A model generated the notes under the pieces. That model worked only from the letters and a program-made list of their open reading frames with translations. It was not told the origin of the DNA and ran no database searches. A program made the position numbers and the translations under genes. From Mariniblastus sp. (lineage in GTDB: Bacteria; Planctomycetota; Planctomycetia; Pirellulales; Pirellulaceae), in contig JAKVBF010000011.1 of assembly GCA_022447555.1 (NCBI GenBank), forward strand, positions 186,001 to 250,000: a stretch of 64,000 nt of DNA, in the 5' to 3' direction. This document shows, piece by piece, positions 36,795 to 45,081 of the stretch (the first letter of the stretch is position 1; each line of letters opens with the position of its first letter).

Positions 36795-36829
36795 TGAAAC
36801 GCCACTCAAAGTAATCTTTGGTGCGATCG

Positions 36830-36854
36830 CCCGGCCTCTCGGCCGGGTTTTTTT
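36830..36854 (+). terminator. Intrinsic terminator after the hypothetical gene
   Basis: CCCGGCC, a TCTC loop, GGCCGGG, then seven T residues (36848-36854). The T-run overlaps the stop codon (36853-36855) of the convergent membrane-protein gene. Confidence 0.9.
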
Positions 36855-38463
36855 ACGGACGTTTTAATTTAGCCCAAGCTTGCTGACGGCGAGAACTTTC
36901 CATAGCCACCTGTTTTTCGGATAATATTTCCGCTGCGTTGGCAGGTTCACCGGGAACAAACCGACTGACCACGGAGCTGAATCCTGTCAATAAAGCAGCC
37001 AGCGTCAACAAAATGGGATTCAGGCTCGCCACCACGCTTGCTTGCCATGAGTCCGCCGGAATCACCGCGATAAACGCGCGCTCTTGTAACAGGGCAGGGG
37101 TCAAGAAATTAAAAACGACCACCATTAAAACAATCACCAAAAGAGAACGAACAAGCACATTCAAACCAGTGACCAGAACCGGGAAACCAAACAAAAGGCC
37201 AACCAGCGGCAGCCATATCAACAAACCATCACTAACACCATGAGGCAGTGCGAGCAGGGTCAGGAAAACGATCAACAAACCACTCCGACTCACCAGCCCC
37301 TGTCGCTGGCTGCGGCATTTTTCCAACAACAAACACATCGCGCCATAGGCGAAGCAAGCCAGGGCTATCAGCCAACCGAGATCCCGTTCACCAACATAAG
37401 TGAATCGCTTAAAACCAATAGCCAAGGTAGCCGTTGGATTACTACCGGCGGCCCGCGACATTCCAAATGCACCTTGAAATGGCAAGGAGACGACTTCTTC
37501 CCCCCCCAGGCTTTCAGCGTTCTTTAGAAATTCCCTCTGCAGAATTTTGATAATCGTCGGTTTCAAATCAATTCGCTCCCAACACTCCCGGTTCCTATCT
37601 TCAGCATCTTGCGTTTCGGACGGTAACAGACCGGAAGCGAAAGACCGACCCAAATCTTGCCGTATCGTCCGTTTAAAATCGGCCGCTTCGCCCCTCGCCA
37701 AGGCGATGGCTATGGAGGCCCAAACGACTACCGTCAGCAGCAGTCCGCTACCAAGGGCCAACGAGTCCCGACGAAATGCCATCAAAATGGCAAGCGGTGC
37801 CGCAAAGGTAATACTGCAGGTCGTAATCAAGAAACCAAGGCTGCTGATCCACACGTTTCGTTTCGAATACTCCAAAGCCAACGCAAAACCAAACACCACC
37901 GGAAACATAAAACCGACGTTTAGCAATTCATCCAAGCCCGGGCGAGAAAGCGTCATTAGCCCGACGACGAACAAAACCAGACCCCACGGCGCTCGCCCCT
38001 GGCCGATTCGAAACATCAGTCGCACCGTTCCAATGGCCAGCAACCAACAGACCGCCAGATAAATCCATTGCGATTCTCTCACCGACAAGAAACCAAACGG
38101 AGTAGCCAACGCCAAAGCAGTGGGTGAAGTTACGACCCAGGTGCGTCCGGCAGGGTGGAAATCTTGATACTCCGGTGCATACGGATTGACACCGGTGATC
38201 ATTGCCCTCGCAGGGAAATAGAGTTCATCTTGGAAGGTTTTGAACGCCGAGGTTGGCTCATCTGAGGGAAGCCATCGGTTCAAGAAGGCCCATGAGAGCG
38301 TTCCCCTTTCCGCATCAAAGTTACCGGGAATTTGCTGCGATTGATAAGCTCTCAAGCTAACCCAGCCGCAAGCCAGCAAAAAAAAGAGAATTCCAAAAAA
38401 ACTCGCCAGAAGGAAAACGCCAGATGATCCTCTATTTTTAGATACGTTTGATTTATAAGACAA
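36853..38463 (-). CDS. Multi-pass membrane protein, GT87 / DUF2029-like
   Basis: About 536 residues with an N-terminal helix (SGVFLLASFFGILFFLLACG), an extracytoplasmic loop containing the acidic pattern YFPARAMITGVNPYAPEYQ, and about ten further helices. The ITGxNPY pattern is typical of GT87-type (DUF2029) membrane mannosyltransferases, which use polyprenyl-phosphate-mannose. Planctomycetes have many divergent copies. Acceptor and sugar are unknown. It is monocistronic and convergent with the preceding gene. Confidence 0.62.
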   Translation of the reverse strand: MSYKSNVSKNRGSSGVFLLASFFGILFFLLACGWVSLRAYQSQQIPGNFDAERGTLSWAFLNRWLPSDEPTSAFKTFQDELYFPARAMITGVNPYAPEYQDFHPAGRTWVVTSPTALALATPFGFLSVRESQWIYLAVCWLLAIGTVRLMFRIGQGRAPWGLVLFVVGLMTLSRPGLDELLNVGFMFPVVFGFALALEYSKRNVWISSLGFLITTCSITFAAPLAILMAFRRDSLALGSGLLLTVVVWASIAIALARGEAADFKRTIRQDLGRSFASGLLPSETQDAEDRNRECWERIDLKPTIIKILQREFLKNAESLGGEEVVSLPFQGAFGMSRAAGSNPTATLAIGFKRFTYVGERDLGWLIALACFAYGAMCLLLEKCRSQRQGLVSRSGLLIVFLTLLALPHGVSDGLLIWLPLVGLLFGFPVLVTGLNVLVRSLLVIVLMVVVFNFLTPALLQERAFIAVIPADSWQASVVASLNPILLTLAALLTGFSSVVSRFVPGEPANAAEILSEKQVAMESSRRQQAWAKLKRP

Positions 38464-38657
38464 AGCGATTTCTCCGCAACAGGCCGATTCATCTGCTCCG
38501 GATTATAGATGATTTTTAAAAGGCTTAAATCCTCCGGCTAGGCGATTTAACGTCTACTTCGAGCCGTTTTTCGAAACCGGAATCCAATGGTCGTTTACTG
38601 GGCCCAACCGCTCAAACCACAAAAGGGACCAGGACCAATCATTTATGGGAGGTTCAT

Positions 38658-39332
38658 TTAGCTGCGCAGGGCTTCTAAGACGATCTCGATATCAGTCAGA
38701 TTCGGCAGGCAGATGTCGGGACTTTCCAATTTTAGTTCCTCCGCCGTACAACCACCCGTTTCGACCACCATTGCTTTAGCACTAATCGCTCGCGCGCAGG
38801 TGATGTCGTTGACCGTATCGCCAATGACCCACACATGACTTGGGTCATACCGCTCCGGCCATCGATTCCTCACAGCCCGTACGGCATCGCGGGCAACATC
38901 ATCACGATTCGCTGAGTTGTCTCCATAGCCACCTAGACCGCAAAAGTATGGCGTTAATTCGAAATGCTCTATTTTTAATTGAGCAGCTTTACGACAGTTT
39001 CCTGTCACAAGGCCTAAAGCCATATTTTCATCACCTGCCAACCGTTCCAATAAAGCAACCACGCCAGGTAAAACGTGTCCCGGGAATTCAGGCAAACGGC
39101 CACGTAGATGACGACAGTACGACTCGAGGAAAGCGTCACGATGTTCCTCGAAGCTCAATCCAAAAGGTTTGAAGAAATCTTGTAGGATGCCGCAGTCGGT
39201 TCGACCATGAACCGAAACTTGCGGTAAGTCGGAGACGCCAAACATCTCCTGCATCGTCTGTTGGATCGCGGCCAAGCCTGCACCTCGCGCTCTCAGCAAC
39301 GTCCCATCGATATCGAATAAAACCGTGATCAT
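38658..39332 (-). CDS. HAD-superfamily hydrolase, phosphoglycolate-phosphatase-like
   Basis: About 224 residues. HAD motif I is VLFDIDGTLL (nucleophile Asp7, acid Asp9), motif II LGLVTGNCRK, motif III a lysine in AAQLKIEH, and motif IV VWVIGDTVNDITCA. The helical cap sits between motifs I and II (subclass IA). Substrate could be phosphoglycolate or another small phosphoester. It is monocistronic, in the same direction as the GT87-like gene. Confidence 0.87.
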   Translation of the reverse strand: MITVLFDIDGTLLRARGAGLAAIQQTMQEMFGVSDLPQVSVHGRTDCGILQDFFKPFGLSFEEHRDAFLESYCRHLRGRLPEFPGHVLPGVVALLERLAGDENMALGLVTGNCRKAAQLKIEHFELTPYFCGLGGYGDNSANRDDVARDAVRAVRNRWPERYDPSHVWVIGDTVNDITCARAISAKAMVVETGGCTAEELKLESPDICLPNLTDIEIVLEALRS

Positions 39333-39783
39333 TTAGCGCTTTCCAGTGAACTCAATCTATTCATCAAAATAAACAATGTACCGGACCTGCAACGTCCCCG
39401 TTAAGTTAACCACCTAAAAGAGCTAGACTGGCTAAGATCAGGGGCCAACCAAGGTAAATAATTTGTCATTCCTTTGTCACATCAGCGTCATTGAAGAGAT
39501 ATCAAAGCAAACTCGCCAACCCCGTCCAATCCTTTAAAGTATTTTTAAAACCCCCTAACAAACTTCAATGATAATATAAACCCCTTTGTTTGTTTTCGTC
39601 TCATTTTTGCAGCCGGCGAGAAACGCTTGCGATATTTAAATGCCTCTAGAATCTCGCGTTTTAAATATGCAAACCCCCGATTATAACCGGGGCTTCTCAA
39701 CTACGTGCTTTCACAGGTCGTTAGGCTTTTGCAACAAACATGATTGCAACGAAAACAGGACCAAACGGAACCAAGGAAGAAAT
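39333..39783. other. Intergenic region with a long structured leader for the desaturase
   Basis: 451 bp. AT-rich sequence around 39565-39582 may hold the promoter. Downstream, GCGAGA near 39616 can pair with TCTCGC near 39651, and CCCCG (39675-39679) with CGGGG (39688-39692). The start codon at 39784 follows an AAGGAAGA ribosome site. The frame is open from 39640 but that extension does not resemble the enzyme. Confidence 0.4.
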
Positions 39784-40791
39784 ATGACCCCCGACCCACT
39801 CCTCGCTGAGCCAATCACTTCCGCCGAGGCTCCTATTCCGGCTCCCAAGATGCTTGCAGAACAAAAGTCGGCTAGCAAAGATCACGAAGTGGAAACGGAA
39901 CCACTAGCCTCGACGCAACAAAAGGTTGCAATGCTCTTGGCGGTTACCGTTCCCTTTGCTGGTTTTGTCGCGGCCATTGCCATGATGTGGACCTATGGCT
40001 GGATGGGGTGGGAGTACCTAGCCATGATGCTGGTGGGTTGGTGTGTTTCATGTCTTGGAATCACGATTGGGTTTCACCGTCTGATGTCGCACAAGTCATT
40101 TGAAACGTACCGATGGGTGCGGGGTTTTTGGACGATGGTTGGAACCATGAGTGTAGAAGGCGCGCCACTGACATGGTGTGCCGTGCACCGTCGTCATCAC
40201 AGCTTCAGTGACCGTCACGGTGATCCCCATTCACCCCATCTGCATGGGGAAGGTTTCTGGGAAATGCTAAGAGGGTTTTGGCATTCCCAAGTTGGCTGGC
40301 TGTTCACGGGTTTTTGGTCCGAACCGAACTTGGAAAAATACATCCCTGATCTTTTGAAAGACCCGCTTTTGCTGCGAATCAACAAGCATTACGGTCTTCT
40401 GGTTTTGTTCAGCTTTTCGATCCCGACAGCCCTCGGTTTCATGATTGACGGCTGGTTTGGTGCATTACTTGGATTCTTATGGGGTGGTATGGCGAGAGTT
40501 TTCTTAACGCACCATGTGACCTGGTCAATCAATTCAATCTGTCATATTTTTGGCTCACGCGACTACAAATCAAACGACCACTCTACGAATAATGCTTTGT
40601 GCGGCGTTCTCGCTATGGGGGAAGGTTGGCATAACAACCATCATGCTTTCCCTGCCTCCGCTCGACACGGACTCAAATGGTGGCAATTTGATTTGAGCTG
40701 GTTAATCATTCGTGCCATGAAGGCGGTGGGACTTGCTTGGAACATTCGCTTGCCGAGTGAACACGCGATCAAAGCCAAACGGATTACCTAA
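39784..40791 (+). CDS. Acyl-CoA (delta-9 type) fatty acid desaturase
   Basis: About 335 residues, integral membrane di-iron desaturase. The three histidine boxes are complete: HRLMSH (about 98-103), HRRHH (135-139) and HNNHH (283-287). Four membrane helices surround them, including VPFAGFVAAIAMMWTYGWMG. The enzyme adds a cis double bond to saturated acyl chains and adjusts membrane fluidity. The N-terminal 40 residues are a polar Pro/Glu-rich extension. The ATG at 39784 has a good ribosome site. A long leader precedes it. Confidence 0.92.
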   Translation: MTPDPLLAEPITSAEAPIPAPKMLAEQKSASKDHEVETEPLASTQQKVAMLLAVTVPFAGFVAAIAMMWTYGWMGWEYLAMMLVGWCVSCLGITIGFHRLMSHKSFETYRWVRGFWTMVGTMSVEGAPLTWCAVHRRHHSFSDRHGDPHSPHLHGEGFWEMLRGFWHSQVGWLFTGFWSEPNLEKYIPDLLKDPLLLRINKHYGLLVLFSFSIPTALGFMIDGWFGALLGFLWGGMARVFLTHHVTWSINSICHIFGSRDYKSNDHSTNNALCGVLAMGEGWHNNHHAFPASARHGLKWWQFDLSWLIIRAMKAVGLAWNIRLPSEHAIKAKRIT

Positions 40792-41465
40792 TTTGATTGA
40801 GTCTTCAAGATCAACTGGCTGGCACGCCAGAATCGTCTTGTGCTAGAACACACCACCGGCGGAGAATCGAGGGTGCTCCGAACCGGCAAAGGCGGTTAGC
40901 CTTGGTATCTATTTATTCCGCATGGAATCCACTCGAATTTTAGGGCAAACAGTGGGAAATCCGCGGGAATCCAAAAAACCTTTCTGGACTCGCTTGTTCC
41001 AATGCTGGTAAGCTATGGATCTACCGACAGGGATCACGATAGCGTTACACTAACGTTCACTCCCCAACCGGTACCCAAACCGGCCGGCAACCACCGGTGG
41101 TTTCAGTCCGTTTCTTGCCCACTCTGATTCCGAATCGTTGCTACTTGAAAACAAACTCACTCGGTCTTCAGCAACCTCAGAGTCGGACTTTGGAAATGAA
41201 TTGAGATACAGCGTTTGATCAAATAGTCCATAGGTCTGGGTCTACATGGTGGAAGCGGGATTAAGCCCATTCAACCCCCAAGCCTGTTTTAAGTCGCGTT
41301 CCAGAAGACGACACAAAGATCGTTCAAATGGCGGGAAAGGCAAACGACCTGAAACCATGTTGGCACTAATCGTTTCAAGGAAATACAAAATCTAAGTGCA
41401 GGTAAGGCAGAACCACTTCCCCGTTCGTGTCGAACACAAGCCAGCTGTTCGTGAAAGAGATTTTG
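40792..41465. other. Intergenic region, no gene seen
   Basis: About 670 bp. A perfect 14-bp palindrome AACCACCGGTGGTT lies at 41089-41102 in a stretch rich in CCGG motifs. No coding frame with a ribosome site, no tRNA and no clear terminator are visible. Confidence 0.45.
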
Positions 41466-42218
41466 ATGCTTGCTACCACACCCAACACCAACGGCAACAA
41501 AAAACTGATGACGGCCAATTATTCAGAATTGGTGACCGTCAATTTCCAGATCGATCCAAAAATATTAGAACCGCGAGTTCCCCGGGGTCTCGAGCTCGAT
41601 TTTTTCAATGACGAAACCTACGTCAGCTTGGTCGCAATGATGCTAAGAGACGTTCGTGTTTGGGGCATTCCCATCCACGTTGCGACAGGATTTGAACAGG
41701 TAAATTTACGATTCTATGTTCGCCGTCGGATCGGAAATGAATTTCGCCGAGGCACTTGTTTTATAAAGGATTACGTTTCCAGTAGCGCCGCTGCCTGGAT
41801 TCTTGGCTCCCTCTTCAAGGCCGATTTCCATCGCCTCAAAATGAAGCACGACAACTCAGGATTTGACGGACTTCCGGAATCGGTCCCCCTTGTTGATTAC
41901 GGCTGGAAAGCAGGAGATGGCTGGAACCGATTGAGAGTTAAAGCTCTGAGCCCAATGCGAGAGACGGAGCGTGAAACCAAACATGGATTTGTGTTGGACC
42001 ATGACTACCAATACAGCCAGCGAAAAGGGAAAACTTTAGAGTACCCCTCGGATCGACCAGACTGGACCATTTGGAGCGCTTCCCAAGCTTCCTTCCAGTG
42101 CGATGTGAAACGCTTATTTGGGGTGGAGTTCGCTAAACCCCTAGGTCGTAGACCATCCTCCATTTTTGTAGCCAAAGGAAGCGACGTGACGATTTTCCGG
42201 CCAACAACCATCAATTAG
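41466..42218 (+). CDS. DUF2071-family protein
   Basis: About 250 residues. Resembles the YqjF/COG2361-like DUF2071 group: FQIDPKILEPRVPRGLELD near the N-terminus, YVSLVAMMLRDVRVWGIPIH, then FEQVNLRFYVRRRIG and RGTCFIKDYVSSSAA. Function is unknown. The ATG at 41466 has AAAGAG in front; the frame is open upstream to a GTG at 41427 and a later ATG at 41508 is possible. It stands alone. Confidence 0.75.
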   Translation: MLATTPNTNGNKKLMTANYSELVTVNFQIDPKILEPRVPRGLELDFFNDETYVSLVAMMLRDVRVWGIPIHVATGFEQVNLRFYVRRRIGNEFRRGTCFIKDYVSSSAAAWILGSLFKADFHRLKMKHDNSGFDGLPESVPLVDYGWKAGDGWNRLRVKALSPMRETERETKHGFVLDHDYQYSQRKGKTLEYPSDRPDWTIWSASQASFQCDVKRLFGVEFAKPLGRRPSSIFVAKGSDVTIFRPTTIN

Positions 42219-42298
42219 TCGCTGCCTGCAGATTGTCGAATAAGAGATTGGTTTCTATACTCTGTTAGAAATCTAATTCAATCTGCTCGGAAAAAACG

Positions 42299-43270
42299 AT
42301 GAATCATACGCTCCCCCTGTTTCTGGTGACAATGCTGTTGCTGCCCCCTTTTTCTCAGGTGGCAACTGGCCAGCAGGCACCGGACAAGCCCGCCTCAACG
42401 ACCGAAACGCCAAAACAGGAATCGGCCCAATCAGATCGAGCCAAGGCCCGCGCAGAACGACGGCGGAAAAAAAAGGCGGTCGCGGATGAGATGTCGCATT
42501 TCTTGCGCATCCGACGTGACGCAAAAATGAAACCGGTTTCGATGGAAACCTCGGTGACAAGATACGAAGGAACCAATGAACAGGGAGAACCCATTTCCGT
42601 GGACCTGATTGGTGTCGTTCACATCGGTGAAAAATCCTACTACGAAGAGCTCAACAAAGCGTTCGAAGGCTATGACGCAATGTTGTATGAATTGGTCGCC
42701 CCTGAAGGAACGGTGATCCCTAAAGGTGGCCGTGGTGATAGCGGTCCGGGAATGAATCCCATCGCGGGATTGCAAATGGGCATGAAATCGATGCTCGAGC
42801 TAGACTTCCAACTGGATCACATTGATTACACAAAGGACAACTTTGTCCATGCCGACATGTCCCCCACCGAGTTTGCCGAGAGCATGAAGCGAAACGATGA
42901 GAGCTTTTTCAAAATGGCAATGAAGAGCATCGGCCAGAGCATGGGTCAGCAATCGTCTGGTCTGGAAGCGAAATTACTGGCCGCCATTCTTAGTGGTAAC
43001 GCATTCAAACGTCGAGCCGTTATGGCCGAGCAAATGCAGAACATGGAAAGCGGAATGATCATTTTTGAGGGTCGCGAAGGATCGACGATTATCGATTTTC
43101 GAAACGCTAAGGCGATGGATATCCTGAAACGTGAAATCGCCGCCGGCAACAAAAAACTGGCGCTATTTTACGGCGCTGGGCACTTACCCGATATGCAGCG
43201 CCGGCTGCAAAGTGAATTCCAGATGAAACGGGCTGGACAGTACTGGCTGGAAGCTTGGAAACTGAAGTAA
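42299..43270 (+). CDS. Secreted TraB/TIKI-family protein
   Basis: About 323 residues with a signal peptide (PLFLVTMLLLPPFSQVATG) and a Lys/Arg-rich linker (RAERRRKKK). The TraB/GumN/TIKI core follows: VDLIGVVHIGEKSYYEEL (the GxxH element), YDAMLYELVAPEGT with the conserved ExxA-like acid, and KLALFYGAGHLPDMQRRL. TIKI relatives are metalloproteases of a divergent erythromycin-esterase-like fold; activity here is unproven. It is convergent with the porin gene, 39 bp apart. Confidence 0.82.
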   Translation: MNHTLPLFLVTMLLLPPFSQVATGQQAPDKPASTTETPKQESAQSDRAKARAERRRKKKAVADEMSHFLRIRRDAKMKPVSMETSVTRYEGTNEQGEPISVDLIGVVHIGEKSYYEELNKAFEGYDAMLYELVAPEGTVIPKGGRGDSGPGMNPIAGLQMGMKSMLELDFQLDHIDYTKDNFVHADMSPTEFAESMKRNDESFFKMAMKSIGQSMGQQSSGLEAKLLAAILSGNAFKRRAVMAEQMQNMESGMIIFEGREGSTIIDFRNAKAMDILKREIAAGNKKLALFYGAGHLPDMQRRLQSEFQMKRAGQYWLEAWKLK

Positions 43271-43309
43271 ATCCAATTTTAGGAAAACCAAGAATAACTG
43301 GATACGAAA

Positions 43310-44527
43310 CTACCGTCGTAATTCACCCAACAAGCCAAATCCCTCGTAACCCAAGAAGCCAAGCGTCGGGGCTCCACCCTCGGACCATAATTGACCTTCA
43401 TAGGTTCCTCGAAGATTGAGCTGGCAACCATTGCTCAAGGCCGTTGACCATTCCAGTCCTAGAGACATCTCTCCCACTCCAACCACTTCGTCAGCCTCAC
43501 TAAAATTCAAGGTGGCGGGGACTTGGGCGGCAGAAGGCGTCACGTCCTCATAAACGCCACGACTGATTTCTTTTTTGCCGAAGAGTAACGCCCCGCCTCC
43601 GCTTGCGAGTGCCGAAAATCGCGAACAAGCCAATCGTTTTTTTCCTTCAAATTTTAGGCTTGGACCAGCACCCTTGAACCGACGAAACCATTCTAAAGAC
43701 GCAACGGCAGGGCCCGTCGTCGTTGGATCGGCGTACACGTCAGCTCGAATGTCTTGCTCGAAGTTGGCAAACCTCAGGCCCGCACCGGTCGACACCTCAA
43801 TCCCGTTAAAAACAGTATCGTAGGTACCGTACAGATTTAACATGTTGGTCTTGACGCTATCCTGCGTTACCAATGTTTGCCCAGGCAATGTGGTTGCGAT
43901 ATTAGCCGGAAAGATAATATTGACCGCATGAGCGCCATACAAGGTAGTCGCCCCTGTCGTGAAATCAATTAATGCCGTGTTCGAGCTCGATGCTCCATTT
44001 GCATCAAACCCCCAGTAATCCATTCGAAGTCCTACTTGATTCGCATTCTTAAAACCCAGCCAGTATCGACCCGTCGCCTGATAGTCGTATTGAAAAGGAA
44101 CTAAATCCTGCGTCCTCTGCGAATTGGGGGACGGAACCTGCGGGTTGTTTTGATTCAGTGGAATCGTGGTTTTGGAATATTGAAAAGCTTCTTTGAAATG
44201 CGGCTTGAACCACACAACACCGGCGCCACCGTACCACCCCGCCCGGTTACGAGAGCCAGCGCTGGCACCAGACTCACAGTGACACGGACTCACTCCCACT
44301 TTGAGTGATTTGAGCTCCGTTTCCAACTGACTGATCCGTGATTCCAGATAGCTGGTCGGATTGATTTCGGGTGTGATCGGCTCGGACGTTTTAAACGCAG
44401 CTGCAACCTGTTCGAAATTAGATGGGGTGTCACTTGTCTGGGCATTGATGAGTCTGGCTGAGGCAACACTAAACAGCACGCCTAACAGCAATGCGAATCG
44501 GAGCAGATTGCGGTGGGGCAAGGACAT
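43310..44527 (-). CDS. Lpg1974-type pore-forming outer-membrane protein
   Basis: About 405 residues with a signal peptide (LLRFALLLGVLFSVASA), a short coiled-coil (SYLESRISQLETELKSL), and then a beta-barrel with alternating hydrophobic strands ending in a C-terminal aromatic-rich strand. Segments such as GAGLRFANFEQDIRADVY and FKGAGPSLKFEGKK fit the Legionella Lpg1974-like porin family that planctomycetes carry in many copies. It likely sits in the outer membrane as a channel. Start at the ATG at 44527; no good ribosome site is seen. Confidence 0.75.
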   Translation of the reverse strand: MSLPHRNLLRFALLLGVLFSVASARLINAQTSDTPSNFEQVAAAFKTSEPITPEINPTSYLESRISQLETELKSLKVGVSPCHCESGASAGSRNRAGWYGGAGVVWFKPHFKEAFQYSKTTIPLNQNNPQVPSPNSQRTQDLVPFQYDYQATGRYWLGFKNANQVGLRMDYWGFDANGASSSNTALIDFTTGATTLYGAHAVNIIFPANIATTLPGQTLVTQDSVKTNMLNLYGTYDTVFNGIEVSTGAGLRFANFEQDIRADVYADPTTTGPAVASLEWFRRFKGAGPSLKFEGKKRLACSRFSALASGGGALLFGKKEISRGVYEDVTPSAAQVPATLNFSEADEVVGVGEMSLGLEWSTALSNGCQLNLRGTYEGQLWSEGGAPTLGFLGYEGFGLLGELRR

Positions 44528-44544
44528 GGTTTACCTCGGTTGGT

Positions 44545-44576
44545 TTTAGAAGTGATACCGTTTAGAAGTGATACCG
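44545..44576. repeat. 16-bp perfect tandem duplication
   Basis: TTTAGAAGTGATACCG occurs twice, at 44545-44560 and 44561-44576, just upstream of the porin gene start, in its probable promoter or leader. Confidence 0.9.
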
Positions 44577-44945
44577 TTTTCGGAAGTCGCCTAACGGAGC
44601 GGCACACTGCGCAGATCAGAAGATGTATCGGCTGGCTAAACTCTCCGAATCAAGTCAACTTTGTGATTTGCATTAAAGTTAACGCATTTTCGGGCTTCTG
44701 ATCGGGCAATTGATGGAACTAAACCCCGAGGTAACAACCGCCACCACGACGGTCGCAGCAGGGGAATCGGGGCAAGCAAACAGGCAGCTCTACCCCCCAG
44801 TCATGCTGACACATTGGCAGGCCAGCGCTTTTCGGATTTCCTACACGGGAAACAACAATCAGACCGCAAAACTTCCATTTGCTAAAAACCCATAAAAAAC
44901 GCGGTTTCCCGTCGGCGCCCAACCAAATTTGCCTAAGCGTGTAGA

Positions 44946-44962
44946 TTGGCACAATGATTGCT
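44946..44962 (+). promoter_or_regulatory. Sigma-54 (RpoN) -24/-12 promoter for groEL1
   Basis: TTGGCAC, five bases, TTGCT. The invariant GG and GC dinucleotides are separated by exactly 10 bp and all consensus positions match except one G to A. Predicted start near 44973 leaves a leader of about 110 nt before groEL1. A rightward sigma-54 promoter would need an enhancer-binding activator, which is not identified here. Confidence 0.65.
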
Positions 44963-45081
44963 TTGACAACCATTTTCCTGCTGCGCGCCTGACGCGCCAA
45001 ATTGGCAGGGACCCAATTTAAAACTTCCGCGGTTTTATGCCGCTCAATACAACAGATTTTATATAAGACGGAGGAATCCCA

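Larger units (their letters stand above)
44528..45081. other. Divergent intergenic region ahead of the chaperone block
   Basis: 554 bp. It holds a 16-bp tandem duplication, a sigma-54-type promoter, a GC hairpin (44983-44987 with 44993-44997) and the inverted repeat AAATTGG / CCAATTT (44999-45005, 45013-45019) in the groEL1 leader. No CIRCE element is found. No coding frame here is credible. Confidence 0.6.

Noticed and set aside
41089-41102. Perfect palindrome AACCACCGGTGGTT as a terminator for the desaturase
   Set aside because: It lies 300 bp after the gene and lacks a U-tract; an isolated palindrome of unknown meaning.
44528-45081. CIRCE/HrcA operator upstream of groEL1
   Set aside because: No TTAGCACTC-N9-GAGTGCTAA-like inverted repeat is present; the inverted repeat found has a different sequence and spacing.
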